From Microbacterium sorbitolivorans (GTDB lineage: Bacteria; Actinomycetota; Actinomycetes; Actinomycetales; Microbacteriaceae): a DNA stretch of 64,000 nt. Within the stretch, counting starts at the first letter, position 1. Each line of letters opens with the position of its first letter. The position numbers were made by a program, and so were the translations under genes. The notes beneath the pieces are model-generated. The model did not search any database and had not been told where the DNA came from. It was given only the letters and a program-made list of their open reading frames with translations. Shown one piece after another: positions 33,206 through 47,683 of the stretch. The stretch lies in NCBI RefSeq assembly GCF_003327285.1, contig NZ_KZ848473.1, positions 248,001 through 312,000 of the forward strand, written 5' to 3'.

Positions 33206-34663
33206 ATGACTAACGAAACGACCGCCCCGGCAACCACGCAGGTCGCGATCAACGACATCGGCTCTGCTGAGGACTTCCTTGCCGCGGTCGAGAAGACTCT
33301 CAAGTTCTTCAACGACGGCGACATCATCGAGGGCGAGATCGTCAAGATCGACCGCGATGAGGTTCTGCTCGACGTCGGTTACAAGACCGAGGGTGTCATC
33401 CCCTCGCGTGAGCTCTCCATCAAGCACGACGTCAACCCTGACGACGTCGTCAACGTTGGTGACCAGATCGAGGCCCTCGTTCTCCAGAAGGAGGACAAGG
33501 AAGGTCGCCTGATCCTGTCGAAGAAGCGCGCCCAGTACGAGCGTGCTTGGGGCGACGTCGAGCAGGTCAAGGAGAACGACGGTGTCGTTAAGGGCACGGT
33601 CATCGAGGTCGTCAAGGGTGGTCTCATCCTCGACATCGGTCTCCGCGGCTTCCTCCCCGCCTCGCTCATCGAGCTGCGCCGCGTGCGCGACCTGACGCCG
33701 TACCTCGGCCAGGAGCTCGAGGCCAAGATTCTTGAGCTCGACAAGAACCGCAACAACGTGGTTCTCTCGCGCCGCGCCCTCCTCGAGGAGACGCAGTCGG
33801 CTACCCGCGCTCAGTTCCTCAACGGTCTGCACAAGGGCCAGGTCCGCAAGGGCCAGGTCTCGTCGATCGTCAACTTCGGTGCGTTCGTTGACCTCGGTGG
33901 CGTTGACGGTCTCGTCCACGTCTCGGAGCTCTCCTGGAAGCACATCGACCACGCCAGCGAGGTCGTCGAGGTTGGTCAGGAAGTTACCGTCGAGGTGCTC
34001 GAGGTCGACCTCGACCGCGAGCGCGTCTCCCTCTCGCTCAAGGCGACGCAGGAAGACCCGTGGCAGGTCTTCGCCCGTACCCACCAGATCGGTCAGATCA
34101 CCCCGGGTAAGGTCACGAAGCTCGTTCCGTTCGGTGCGTTCGTTCGCGTTGCCGACGGCATCGAGGGTCTCGTTCACATCTCGGAGCTTTCGCACAAGCA
34201 CGTCGAGATGGCAGAGCAGGTTGTGTCGGTCGGCGAGGAGCTCTTCGTCCGCGTTATCGACATCGACCTCGACCGTCGCCGCATCTCGCTGTCGCTCAAG
34301 CAGGCCAACGACATGGTTGACCCGAACGGCACCGAGTTCGACCCGTCGCTCTACGGTATGACCACCGAGTACGACGAGAACGGCGAGTACAAGTTCCCCG
34401 AGGGCTTCGACCCCGAGACCAACCAGTGGCTCGAGGGCTACGACGAGGCTCGCGTCGCCTGGGAGAACGAGTACGCAGCGGCTCAGGCTCGCTGGGAGCA
34501 GCACAAGGAGCAGGTTGCCAAGGCCATCGAGGCCGAGGTGAACGCCGAGGACGTTGCTCCTTCGGCTTCGAACAACAGCTTCTCCTCGGAGAGCTCCTCG
34601 ACCGGCGCCCTTGCCGACGACGAGGCTCTCGCGGCGCTCCGCGAGAAGCTCGCCGGCAACTAA
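33206..34663 (+). CDS. rpsA: 30S ribosomal protein S1
   Basis: The 485-residue protein has four S1 RNA-binding domains at about 36-105, 124-190, 208-278 and 295-365. The third and fourth carry the canonical F-G-A-F-V-D-L-G-G-V-D-G-L-V-H-V-S-E-L type core. A charged C-terminal region follows, ending in a Ser-rich stretch S-S-E-S-S-S-T. Codon use is strongly biased, as expected for high expression. The four-domain form is standard for actinobacteria. Confidence 0.97.
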   Translation: MTNETTAPATTQVAINDIGSAEDFLAAVEKTLKFFNDGDIIEGEIVKIDRDEVLLDVGYKTEGVIPSRELSIKHDVNPDDVVNVGDQIEALVLQKEDKEGRLILSKKRAQYERAWGDVEQVKENDGVVKGTVIEVVKGGLILDIGLRGFLPASLIELRRVRDLTPYLGQELEAKILELDKNRNNVVLSRRALLEETQSATRAQFLNGLHKGQVRKGQVSSIVNFGAFVDLGGVDGLVHVSELSWKHIDHASEVVEVGQEVTVEVLEVDLDRERVSLSLKATQEDPWQVFARTHQIGQITPGKVTKLVPFGAFVRVADGIEGLVHISELSHKHVEMAEQVVSVGEELFVRVIDIDLDRRRISLSLKQANDMVDPNGTEFDPSLYGMTTEYDENGEYKFPEGFDPETNQWLEGYDEARVAWENEYAAAQARWEQHKEQVAKAIEAEVNAEDVAPSASNNSFSSESSSTGALADDEALAALREKLAGN

Positions 34664-34679
34664 GCCAGTCAGCTAGCTA

Positions 34680-34713
34680 AAACGGGTCGGATCCTTCGGG
34701 ATCCGGCCCGTTT
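34680..34713 (+). terminator. Terminator of rpsA
   Basis: AAACGGG..GGATCC (34680-34694) pairs with GGATCC..CCCGTTT (34699-34713) around a stable TTCG tetraloop. Both stem arms contain GGATCC. Confidence 0.85.
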
Positions 34714-34801
34714 CGCGTTCCGGATCCCCGGTCAGCGGGCGAAAATGACGCCCTGTGGATAACTTTCGAGGCCGTTCCGCGATTTCGTCTAACCTGTCGG
34801 C

Positions 34802-35296
34802 ATGCCTCGTTTTATCGCCGCAACAGTGGTCGTCCTCGCCGCCACAGCCACTCTCGTGGGCTGCACGGAGGAGAAGGAGCCCGAGCCCCAGTGGACCGAG
34901 GAGAGCGCCTACGCGGCGGCGGAGGAGACGTATAAGAGCTATTTCGAGAGCAGCCGGTTCGATGCAACGCCGGGCGGGGCCATTCAGTACGTAACGGGCG
35001 ATCTTTACGAGGTTCAGAAAGCCAGCGATGAGCGGTACGCGAAACACACCATCGAAGTGCGGGGTGACACGTACATCGAAGAATTTGTGCCGCAGTCGTT
35101 TCGAACAGTTGGAGCGGAGGTCGCAGTTGAGGGGTACGCATGTATCAACCAGGAGACCCTTGAACTCAACGTTGACGATCAAGGATGGGTTCATCCAGAC
35201 CAGACCGACGTGTACTCAGTTGATCTGTCGTTCGCGTCAGTAGGTAACGAGCTCAAGCTGGCCAATCTCGAACTTGGGGGCGTCGAAAGATGCTAG
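34802..35296 (+). CDS. Putative lipoprotein, atypical base composition
   Basis: The 164-residue protein has a signal ending A-T-L-V-G-C (Cys21). A mature domain follows with A-A-E-E-T-Y-K-S-Y and two further cysteines (Y-A-C-I-N and the C-terminal E-R-C). G+C in 34981-35100 is only about 53 percent by count, far below neighbours, with many GAA, GTA and ACA codons. TAACCT (34790-34795) lies six bases before ATG, suggesting a leaderless message. The next gene overlaps its stop by seven bases. I do not recognise the family; acquisition by transfer is likely. Confidence 0.75.
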   Translation: MPRFIAATVVVLAATATLVGCTEEKEPEPQWTEESAYAAAEETYKSYFESSRFDATPGGAIQYVTGDLYEVQKASDERYAKHTIEVRGDTYIEEFVPQSFRTVGAEVAVEGYACINQETLELNVDDQGWVHPDQTDVYSVDLSFASVGNELKLANLELGGVERC

Positions 35297-36228
35297 CGAG
35301 CGCGATCCTATTTGCTCTGGTCATTGGTACGAAGGGCAACCTTGGGATGGTGGCATCGCCGGGCGACTTGGGTGAGATCGCGACCTGCACACAACAGGAT
35401 GCCGCTACAGGCCTCTGCGACGGAAACAACGAAGGCGATCTCGACCTCGAGGAATTCCGCCCCGGCAACCCCGGCAACCCCGCCCCACAAAACCCAAACC
35501 CAAACCCCAACCCCAACCCCCAGCCCGGCAACAACCCGGGTCAACCCCAAAAGCCCAACCCCGGCACCCCGCAGCAGCCCGCGAACCCGAACCCGGATCC
35601 GGGCCCCGCCAACCCCGACGGCGGAGGGTGGCTCTGTGAGGATCCGGGAGGCGGTCTGCTCAACGGCGGGTGTCTCACGCCCGAGGATCCGGAGGAGGGA
35701 GCGGATCCCGACCCGCAAGAACCCGAGCGGCCGGTGATCCCTCCCGAGATCGATCAGCGCGACGTCGCGAGCTTCGCCCCGCAGGCGACGAGCCCGACGA
35801 TCGAGCCGTTCGGCGTCGCGATCAAGAACGCTCCGATGAACGTGGCGTTCAGCGTCGAGCCGCACACGGTCGGCGGCAGCCTGTTTGAGCTCCCGGTCAA
35901 CGTCACCTTCACGCCAGACATCATCACGATCGACTACGGCGACGGCACTCAGGCCCAGGTATCGGGCTCGGCGGCAACGTGGGACGGCCTCGGCCAGCAG
36001 CAGCTCACCCCGACGGGCACGAGCCACACCTACGGTGAGCGCGGCACCGTGACCGTCACGGTCGACGTCGCCTACGTGGCGACGGTCGACTTCGGCCCGT
36101 GGGGCGTGTACCCCGTGTCCGGCCACATCGTGTCCTACGGCTCCGGAACCGACGTGCAGGTCTACGAGAAACAGTCGTACCTGGTCGAGCGAACGTGCCG
36201 GGAGGATCCGCAGGGCCCCGGCTGCTGA
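35290..36228 (+). CDS. Secreted PKD-like protein with Asn-Pro repeat linker
   Basis: The 312-residue protein has an N-terminal hydrophobic segment (2-13). An acidic part leads to a linker of N-P repeats (N-P-N-P-N-P-N-P-Q-P-G-N-N-P-G-Q-P) at about 63-110. A C-terminal domain follows with I-D-Y-G-D-G-T near 216-222 and H-T-Y-G-E-R-G-T-V-T-V-T-V near 244-256. The last two are hallmarks of PKD domains. Cysteines flank the linker. It overlaps and is probably coupled to the lipoprotein gene, so the pair may act together at the surface. The role is unknown. Confidence 0.7.
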   Translation: MLASAILFALVIGTKGNLGMVASPGDLGEIATCTQQDAATGLCDGNNEGDLDLEEFRPGNPGNPAPQNPNPNPNPNPQPGNNPGQPQKPNPGTPQQPANPNPDPGPANPDGGGWLCEDPGGGLLNGGCLTPEDPEEGADPDPQEPERPVIPPEIDQRDVASFAPQATSPTIEPFGVAIKNAPMNVAFSVEPHTVGGSLFELPVNVTFTPDIITIDYGDGTQAQVSGSAATWDGLGQQQLTPTGTSHTYGERGTVTVTVDVAYVATVDFGPWGVYPVSGHIVSYGSGTDVQVYEKQSYLVERTCREDPQGPGC

Positions 36229-36245
36229 GGGGTAATCTCGTACGC

Positions 36246-36845
36246 ATGCCGCTTATCGCTCTGACCGGGGGGATCGCCTCGGGGAAGTCGACCATCGCGG
36301 GCCGCCTCGCCGAACACGGCGCGATCGTCGTCGACGCCGATCGGACGGTCCGTGAGCTCCAGCAACCCGGCCAGCCGCTCTTCGCCCAGATCGTCGAGGC
36401 GTTCGGCGACGGGGTCGTCGCGGCCGACGGATCCCTCGACCGCCCGGCCCTCGGATCCATCGTTTTTGGCGATCGCGAGAAGCTCGCACGGCTCAACGCG
36501 ATCGTCCACCCGGCCGTCAAAGACGAGACGCAGCGCCGCTTCCGCGAGGCCTTCGCCGCCGACCCGAACGCCGTCGTGGTCTACGACGTGCCGCTCCTCC
36601 AGGAGGCGCGCGGTACGGGGGAGTGGGACCGCGTGGTCGTCGCGCACGCGCCCGCCGAGGTACGGATCCGGCGCATGGTCGACAACCGCGGAATGACGCC
36701 GGAGGACGCGGCGGCGCGCGTGCGCAGCCAGGCCTCCGACGACGAGCGCCTCGCCCTCGCCGACGTCGTGATCGACACGGCAGGCACCCTCGAGCACACG
36801 CTCGAACAGGCCGATCGCCTGTGGGCGGAGCTCAGCGCCCGCTGA
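36246..36845 (+). CDS. coaE: Dephospho-CoA kinase
   Basis: The 199-residue enzyme has the P-loop G-G-I-A-S-G-K-S-T (8-16), D-A-D near 30-32 and the lid R-M-V-D-N-R-G-M-T-P-E-D-A near 144-156. It performs the last step of coenzyme A synthesis. TAATCT (36233-36238) lies seven bases before the ATG with no ribosome site, so the message is probably leaderless. Its 3' end overlaps the convergent FAD protein gene by 14 bases. Confidence 0.96.
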   Translation: MPLIALTGGIASGKSTIAGRLAEHGAIVVDADRTVRELQQPGQPLFAQIVEAFGDGVVAADGSLDRPALGSIVFGDREKLARLNAIVHPAVKDETQRRFREAFAADPNAVVVYDVPLLQEARGTGEWDRVVVAHAPAEVRIRRMVDNRGMTPEDAAARVRSQASDDERLALADVVIDTAGTLEHTLEQADRLWAELSAR

Positions 36846-38676
36846 CCCTCAGCAGGCTCCGCGCGATGCGATCGCACTCGCGCAGCATCGTCGCGTTCGC
36901 GCCCGGCATGGGGCTGATGAGCGCGTCGTGCATCGTCTCGTCGAGCGGGATGCCGGCGACGTGCAGCGAGGCGTCGAGGGATCCGTCCGCGTGCACGACG
37001 CGGTGCGTCGCCGGATCCACGTCGATGCCGCGCGTCGCCACGGCCGATCCGTTCCGCGATCGCAGCGCGAAGGGCCGGATCCGCCCCTCGTCCGCGAGAG
37101 ATCTCATCAGCGGATCCGCGCTGTTTCTCGCGTCGTGGGGCCGGACGAGCGCGTCGATCAGCACCTTGGCGCTCGCGACCGTGTCATTCGTGAGGGTCGA
37201 GCGCACACGAAAGACACCGCCCGTGACGGAGACGGTGCCGGGGCCGAGGAAGCGCACGAGCCCGGCGTCGTGGAGGGCGAGGAGCTGGCGGTTTCGGAAC
37301 GCCGGCGGGCCGGATCCTGCGCTGCCGCCGACCGACTTCAACTCGCCGTAGCCGAGAACGGACGACTCCTGATCGAACCTGCCGAAGCTTCCCGCGCGAT
37401 GGGCCACGCCGCGCGCCTGCGAGAGCGACCAGAGAGCGGCCTTTTCCGGGCTGCTCGTTCCCTTCTCCGCCTCGGCGAGGTCGTGCGCGACGAACCGGGC
37501 GATGGATCCATCGACGTCGTCGACATCCACCGCGGGACGAATCAGTGCCTCGAGGTCGAGCACATCGGCCGAGTGAGGGGCGACGGCTGCCGCGAGGCCC
37601 GCGAGCGATCCGTCGGAAGCCTCGACGGCATCGAGCGCGGCGGGAAGCTCGACGGAGCCGGGTCTCACGCGTTCGAGAGCGACGTAGTACGCCTCGTAAG
37701 CGTCTTTGCGGATGAGCGGCCACATCTCGCGATCGACGTCGATGACGTCGCGCGTGTCCCAGCTGGTGCCGCGCAGGTGCCGCTGGGGCGCACGCGGCGG
37801 CAGGGATCCGTAGAGCGACTTTGCGCGATAGGGAAGCCCGCGCGGCGAGGTCACGAGCAAGCGCGGTTCGCGGCCGGAGGGCACGTAGCGGCCGCCCTCG
37901 AAGCGCCCGCCGCGGCCGATCATGAGGAGCGCCATGGCATCGAAGAAGCCCATGCCGAGCCCGCGCACGATGACGTCGGCGCCCGCCGGCACGAGGTCGA
38001 GGCGCTGCTCGATGGGGCTGCCGGGCAAGATCCAGATGGGGCCGGAGACGGGGAGGGAGCCGGCGACCCGTCGATCGTGGTGGACGGCCTCGTCCCCGTC
38101 GGCATCGAAGAACGGCTCACCGGCAGGTGCCAGCCACCCCGGCGCGAGGGCGATCGCGCGGGCGGCGATCTCGGATCCGTCGGCGAAGAGCAGCGCGTCG
38201 CCGTCGACGCGGACGACGCGGCCGAGCTTTTCGCGGATCCGCACCCCGCGCGGCGCGCCCGCGATCGCGCGATCGAGGCACCAGCGGATGTACTCGCCGA
38301 ACAGCGCGCGGCTGGGGTGTGATTCGGGGCGCTGCGCCGCGAGCTCGTCGCGGTAGTCGCCCACGAGACCGGGGCGCACGGCGAGGGATCCGTCGAGCGC
38401 GCCGAGCGACCACTCGTGCAGGTTCGGGCCGGGGAGCACGGGGCCCGCCATGTCGACGGAGTCGTCGGTGAAGAGGGTGACGGCGCCCGCGAGCGTGTTC
38501 ATGCACATCTCGCGCGTCTGATCGGTGCGCCACACCCGGCCCGCGCCGACCTCGACGTCATCGATGAGGAGGATGCCGAGCGGGGTTCCGGGGGCGAGAT
38601 TCGCGAGGATCCGCTCGACCAGCAGCACCCCTCGCGGGCCGCCGCCGACGATGGCGATGTCGGTGCGGGAGGTCAC
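36832..38676 (-). CDS. FAD/NAD(P)-binding protein (FAD-NAD(P)-binding family)
   Basis: The 614-residue protein starts with the dinucleotide-binding motif I-A-I-V-G-G-G-P-R-G-V-L-L-V-E-R (6-21) and continues V-E-V-G-A-G-R-V-W-R-T-D. This N-terminal layout is that of the PF13454-type family, relatives of HpnW/lysine N-hydroxylase-like flavoproteins of unknown reaction. The GTG start (38674-38676) is six bases after CAGAAT on the minus strand. It is divergent from uvrB with 51 bases between starts. Confidence 0.75.
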   Translation of the reverse strand: MTSRTDIAIVGGGPRGVLLVERILANLAPGTPLGILLIDDVEVGAGRVWRTDQTREMCMNTLAGAVTLFTDDSVDMAGPVLPGPNLHEWSLGALDGSLAVRPGLVGDYRDELAAQRPESHPSRALFGEYIRWCLDRAIAGAPRGVRIREKLGRVVRVDGDALLFADGSEIAARAIALAPGWLAPAGEPFFDADGDEAVHHDRRVAGSLPVSGPIWILPGSPIEQRLDLVPAGADVIVRGLGMGFFDAMALLMIGRGGRFEGGRYVPSGREPRLLVTSPRGLPYRAKSLYGSLPPRAPQRHLRGTSWDTRDVIDVDREMWPLIRKDAYEAYYVALERVRPGSVELPAALDAVEASDGSLAGLAAAVAPHSADVLDLEALIRPAVDVDDVDGSIARFVAHDLAEAEKGTSSPEKAALWSLSQARGVAHRAGSFGRFDQESSVLGYGELKSVGGSAGSGPPAFRNRQLLALHDAGLVRFLGPGTVSVTGGVFRVRSTLTNDTVASAKVLIDALVRPHDARNSADPLMRSLADEGRIRPFALRSRNGSAVATRGIDVDPATHRVVHADGSLDASLHVAGIPLDETMHDALISPMPGANATMLRECDRIARSLLRVSGR

Positions 38677-38727
38677 CCATCCATTCTGCCCGGTTCCCGT
38701 GTCAGTGGTTCGGCATAGCCTTAATAC

Positions 38728-40809
<2,082 letters not shown>

Positions 40810-40858
40810 GTAGATAGGGTGAGGGAATGCATCGTTGCCGCGTCATGAGTCTTCGCGC

Positions 40859-41551
40859 ATGAGGCGATGGTGGGCGCCGGCCGGCGCGACGCTGTGCCTC
40901 GCGGTCGTGATGGTCGCCGCGGCCGTGCAGGGCACGCCGCGCTTCGACCCGCCCGATTGGGACTTCGGCTCGCGCGGCGGCCAGATCATGCCGACGCTCA
41001 GCGAGGCGCCGCCCGAGACGCCCTTCGAGTTCTTCCCGCAGCAGGAGCCGGGGAACGGCGGATCGGTCGTGGGCTGGATCCTGATCGCGCTCGCCGCGGC
41101 GGTTGCCGGCGTGCTGCTGTTCTTCCTCGTCCGCGCCCTCATCCGGGCGTGGCTCGCGCGCGTCCCGCGCCGCGCCGTCGAGGCGCCCGGCGCCGAGACC
41201 TTCGTCTCCGATCGCGAACCGGATCCGGAGGCCGCGGCCCCCGAGATCCGGCGCGGTATCGCGTTCGCTCGCCGGGTGATCGACCAGCACGCCGCGCCGT
41301 CCGACGCGATCGTCGCCGCGTGGGTGGGCCTCGAGCAGAGCGCCTCCGACGCCGGGCTCGTGCGCGGCACCGCCGAGACGCCCGCCGAGTTCGCGCTGCG
41401 CATCATCACGCACCGCGAGGCGATCGCGGGCGATGCGCGCGAGCTCCTCCGGCTCTACGAGCGCGTGCGCTTCGCCGGCCGCGTCGCCACCGAGGACGAC
41501 CGCGCCGCCGCGCGCCGCGCGCTCGAGGCGATCGAGGAGGGCTGGCGATGA
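40859..41551 (+). CDS. DUF4129 domain membrane protein
   Basis: The 230-residue protein has a signal-like helix (9-25) and a second helix at about 70-94. A C-terminal DUF4129 domain follows with A-A-W-V-G-L-E-Q, E-T-P-A-E-F-A-L-R-I and R-L-Y-E-R-V-R-F. DUF4129 proteins cluster with MoxR and DUF58 genes, as here. It starts an operon of five genes joined by overlapping stop/start codons. Confidence 0.8.
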   Translation: MRRWWAPAGATLCLAVVMVAAAVQGTPRFDPPDWDFGSRGGQIMPTLSEAPPETPFEFFPQQEPGNGGSVVGWILIALAAAVAGVLLFFLVRALIRAWLARVPRRAVEAPGAETFVSDREPDPEAAAPEIRRGIAFARRVIDQHAAPSDAIVAAWVGLEQSASDAGLVRGTAETPAEFALRIITHREAIAGDARELLRLYERVRFAGRVATEDDRAAARRALEAIEEGWR

Positions 41552-42003
41552 GCCTCATGCGCCTGGTCTGGGCCGCCGTCGCGACCATCGTCGCGACGAT
41601 CGCGTTCGTCGTCATTGGCGTCGAGCCGCTCTTCGCCCTCGCCTACGGCCTGCTCGCCGGAGTGGTCGCGCTCCTCACCGTCCTCCGCGGTGCGGGCGCG
41701 GGCGTGCCGCCGTCGCCGCACCATCGCGGCGACCCCGTCACCCGCGGATCCGAGATCTCGCGGCTCGCGTGGGGCTTCAACCCTCGCACCCAGCTCGCGG
41801 GCGAGATCGTGGCGAGGCGCGCCCGCGCCGTCCTCCGCCGCAGGCTCGCCCGGGCGGGCATCGACCCCGACACCCAGCCCCAGCGCGTCGACGAGATCCT
41901 CGGATCCGGCGTGTGGGAGCGCCTCTCGTCACGCAAGGCCAGCGCGGCCGACATCGACCGCGCGTTCGCGGCAACCGACCCCGACACCCAGGAGACCCCA
42001 TGA
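41548..42003 (+). CDS. Membrane protein of the MoxR-DUF58 operon
   Basis: The 151-residue protein has two N-terminal helices (6-24 and 28-46). A cytoplasmic, arginine-rich part follows with R-A-R-A-V-L-R-R-R-L-A-R-A. It starts inside the DUF4129 stop (ATGA) and overlaps moxR by four bases. No known family was recognised; it is probably an accessory of the complex. Confidence 0.7.
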   Translation: MSLMRLVWAAVATIVATIAFVVIGVEPLFALAYGLLAGVVALLTVLRGAGAGVPPSPHHRGDPVTRGSEISRLAWGFNPRTQLAGEIVARRARAVLRRRLARAGIDPDTQPQRVDEILGSGVWERLSSRKASAADIDRAFAATDPDTQETP

Positions 42004-42965
42004 CGAACACGACCGAGATCGCCGAGGCCGGCCGAAAGATCCTCGACGCCGTGAAGACGGTCGTCGTCGGCATGGACGATCCGCTTGAGATCGCCCTCGG
42101 CGCGATCCTCGCCGGCGGGCACGTGCTCTTCGAGGACGTGCCGGGCCTCGGCAAGACCGTCGCGGCGCGCAGCCTCGCCTCGGCGCTGGGCCTCGACTTC
42201 CGCCGCCTGCAGTGCACGCCCGACATGCTCCCGGGCGACGTGACGGGGTCGTACGTCTACGCGCCCGACACGGGCGAGTTCGTCTTCCGGCCGGGCCCCA
42301 TCTTCACGGGGCTGCTGCTCGCCGACGAGATCAACCGCACGACGCCCAAGACGCAGTCGTCGATGCTCGAGGCGATGGCCGAGCGGCAGGTGACGGTCGA
42401 GGGCACGAGCTTCCCGCTTAACAAGCCGTTCCACGTCATCGCGACGTCGAACCCCGTCGAGTATGAGGGCACCTACACCCTTCCCGAGGCGCAGCTCGAC
42501 CGCTTCATGGTGCGCCTCTCGGTCGGCTACCCCGAGGCGGCCGACGAGGCGCAGATCCTGATGGGGCGCGTCGCGCGCCGCACCGAGGAGACCCACGTCG
42601 ACGCCGTCATCGACTCGGCGACGCTCCGCGAGATCCAGGCCGCCGTCGAGGCGATCCACGTCGACCCCGACGTCGCGCGCTACTGCGTCGACATCGCGCG
42701 CGCGACGCGGTCGGCGCAGCACGTCGCGGTCGGATCCTCGCCCCGCGGATCCCAGTCCCTCCTCCTGCTCGGGCGCGCGCTCGCGGCGCTCGACGGTCGC
42801 GAATACGTGCGCCCCGACGACATCAAGCGCGTCGCCGTGCCGGTGCTCGCCCACCGCCTCACGCTCACGCCGCAGGCGTGGGCGCAGGGCGTCGACCCGC
42901 AGCGCATCGTCGAGGGCGTGATGCGCGAGGTCGCGGTGCCGCCAACCGTCGGCGCCGCGGCATGA
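42000..42965 (+). CDS. MoxR-family AAA+ ATPase
   Basis: The 321-residue ATPase has Walker A E-D-V-P-G-L-G-K-T near 43-51, Walker B L-L-A-D-E-I-N-R-T near 104-112, sensor A-T-S-N-P and a C-terminal lid. MoxR proteins act as chaperones that activate or assemble targets with von Willebrand-type or DUF58 partners, encoded next. It overlaps both neighbours by four bases. Confidence 0.92.
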   Translation: MTNTTEIAEAGRKILDAVKTVVVGMDDPLEIALGAILAGGHVLFEDVPGLGKTVAARSLASALGLDFRRLQCTPDMLPGDVTGSYVYAPDTGEFVFRPGPIFTGLLLADEINRTTPKTQSSMLEAMAERQVTVEGTSFPLNKPFHVIATSNPVEYEGTYTLPEAQLDRFMVRLSVGYPEAADEAQILMGRVARRTEETHVDAVIDSATLREIQAAVEAIHVDPDVARYCVDIARATRSAQHVAVGSSPRGSQSLLLLGRALAALDGREYVRPDDIKRVAVPVLAHRLTLTPQAWAQGVDPQRIVEGVMREVAVPPTVGAAA

Positions 42966-44254
42966 GAAGCCCCGCCGTCATCGCGGCGGCCGTCGGCGCC
43001 GTCGCCCTCGCGGGCATCGGCCTGCTCGCATCGCGCCCCGACGTCGTCGTCCTCGCAGTGCCGCTCGCGCTCTGGGCGCTCATCGTGGCGCGCGCGGAGG
43101 ACAAGCGCGCGGAGGACAAGCGCGCGGAGGACAAACGTGCAGGGCGCGAAGCCCCGACCGATCCCATCCGGATCCGCGCCCTGCCCGACGCGGACCCCGG
43201 CACGCTCGTCGACGAGATCGTCGTCGACGCGCCGGGGGAGATGGCCGAGCTCGAGGTGGTGCACTCGGCGCGGCGCACCCGCCGCGCGATCGTGCCCGGG
43301 CGCGCCGCGATCACCGCGCGCACGGCGGTGCTGCACTCCGGCCCCGTCGAGTCGACGCGCGTGACGGGCCGCGCCCTCGACCGCGACGCCGCCGCGATCG
43401 GCGAGGAATGGGCCTCGATCGTGCAGCGCCGGTCGGTCGCGCCGGCCGAGCGCGCGCTGCCGCAGATCCCGTTGGCGCCGCGTCTGACGGGGCTGCACGG
43501 CGCGCACGACGGATCCCGTCCGGGCCAGGGCGGCGACTTCCGCGACATCCACCCGTTCGCTCCCGGGGATGAGCTGCGCCGCGTCGACTGGCGCGCCACC
43601 GCCCGCGCGGCCCGCCGGCCGGGGGAGCTGCTCGTGCGCCGCACGAACTCGCTGAGCGACGCGTCGGTCGTGATCGCGGTTGACGCCGCCGACGACCTCG
43701 GCGAGGTCGCCGCGACGTGGGGCGAGGACGACCTTGAGCGCAGCGGCACGACCTCGCTCGACCACGCGCGCGAGGCCGCCCGCTCGCTCGCGACCGCAGC
43801 GATCGCCGACGGCGACCGCGTGGCGTACCACGTGCTCGTGCAGGGCGGCCGCTCGGTGCGCGGCGGCACCGGATCCCGCCACCTCGCCCGCCTCGTCGCC
43901 GCGATCGCCGACACGGGGCAGGCGGGCGACGACTCCCGCTATCGCCGCACCCCGCCCGTCCCGCACGGCTCGGTCATCGCCGTGCTGTCGACCTTCTTCG
44001 ACGGCGCGGCCGCCGAGCTCGCGCTCATGTGGCGCGCTGCGGGGCACCGCGTCATCGCGGTCGACACCCTGCCGGAGCTCGACCGCGCGCGCCTCTCGGA
44101 GCGGCAGACGCTCGCCCTGAAGATCGTGCTCGCCGAGCGCGACGAGGTCTTCCGCGACCTCGCCGCCGCCGGGGTCGAGCGCGTGCGGTGGGACGACGAC
44201 GCGGCCCTCTCCCTCGGAATCGTCGCGCGCACGCGCCAGGGAGGCGGGCGATGA
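42962..44254 (+). CDS. DUF58 domain protein
   Basis: The 430-residue protein has two N-terminal helices (3-23 and 28-44). The DUF58 core follows, [20 protein letters not shown] near 192-211, with a vWA-like continuation [10 protein letters not shown] perfect tandem of R-A-E-D-K occurs three times just after the second helix. It is the usual partner of MoxR ATPases and is likely membrane-anchored with a cytoplasmic domain. Confidence 0.85.
   Translation: MRSPAVIAAAVGAVALAGIGLLASRPDVVVLAVPLALWALIVARAEDKRAEDKRAEDKRAGREAPTDPIRIRALPDADPGTLVDEIVVDAPGEMAELEVVHSARRTRRAIVPGRAAITARTAVLHSGPVESTRVTGRALDRDAAAIGEEWASIVQRRSVAPAERALPQIPLAPRLTGLHGAHDGSRPGQGGDFRDIHPFAPGDELRRVDWRATARAARRPGELLVRRTNSLSDASVVIAVDAADDLGEVAATWGEDDLERSGTTSLDHAREAARSLATAAIADGDRVAYHVLVQGGRSVRGGTGSRHLARLVAAIADTGQAGDDSRYRRTPPVPHGSVIAVLSTFFDGAAAELALMWRAAGHRVIAVDTLPELDRARLSERQTLALKIVLAERDEVFRDLAAAGVERVRWDDDAALSLGIVARTRQGGGR
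43091..43135 (+). repeat. Three tandem 15-base repeats inside the DUF58 gene
   Basis: The unit CGCGCGGAGGACAAG occurs three times with one change in the last base of the third copy. It encodes R-A-E-D-K repeated in frame, so gain or loss of units keeps the frame. Two similar bases on either side extend the repeat slightly. Confidence 0.9.
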
Positions 44255-44748
44255 GCCGCGACGAGCTCGCGATCGGGGCGGCGATCCCCGGCTTCGCGCT
44301 CCGGATCCTCGGCGTCGCCGTCGTCGCGGGCGCGGCCCTCGCGTTGCAGCCGGCGCCGTTCCTGCAGATCGCGTCGATCGTGCTGGCGGTCGCCGGCGCG
44401 GTCTTCCCGCGCACGGGCCTTTCCTGGGTCGCCCTGCTGGTGGTGCCGCTCGCGCTGCTCGTCGGCGACGCCTCGCCGGCCCGCACCGCCATCGCGATCG
44501 CCGCCGTTCACCTCGGCCACGTGCTCGCGACCCTGTGCCTCGCGATCCCCGGCCGCAGCCGCGCCGCGCTCGCGGCGCTCGCCCCGACGGCGCGCCGGTG
44601 GATCGGCGTGCAGCTCGTCTCGCAGGTGGTCGCCGCGGCGATTTTGCTCGTCCCGCGCGCCGACGGATCCGGGCTCGCCTGGGCCGCCCCGATCGGCGCG
44701 ATCGCGGTCGCGGGGCTCGCATACCTGCTGCTGCGGCGCACAAACTGA
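44251..44748 (+). CDS. Membrane protein, last gene of the MoxR-DUF58 operon
   Basis: The 165-residue protein has about four to five hydrophobic helices and almost no soluble part. It starts inside the DUF58 stop (ATGA). No family recognised. Its position ties it to the MoxR/DUF58 system. Confidence 0.7.
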   Translation: MSRDELAIGAAIPGFALRILGVAVVAGAALALQPAPFLQIASIVLAVAGAVFPRTGLSWVALLVVPLALLVGDASPARTAIAIAAVHLGHVLATLCLAIPGRSRAALAALAPTARRWIGVQLVSQVVAAAILLVPRADGSGLAWAAPIGAIAVAGLAYLLLRRTN

Positions 44749-44797
44749 GGAGCGAAAATCGCCCCTCGCGAACAAAGTTTCGAATAGGATAGAGATC

Positions 44798-47680
<2,883 letters not shown>

Positions 47681-47683
47681 CGC

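Noticed and set aside
35470..35600. Repetitive CCCAAC-rich DNA as a possible CRISPR or satellite array
   Set aside because: It is the coding sequence of the Asn-Pro linker in a secreted protein; there are no spacers.
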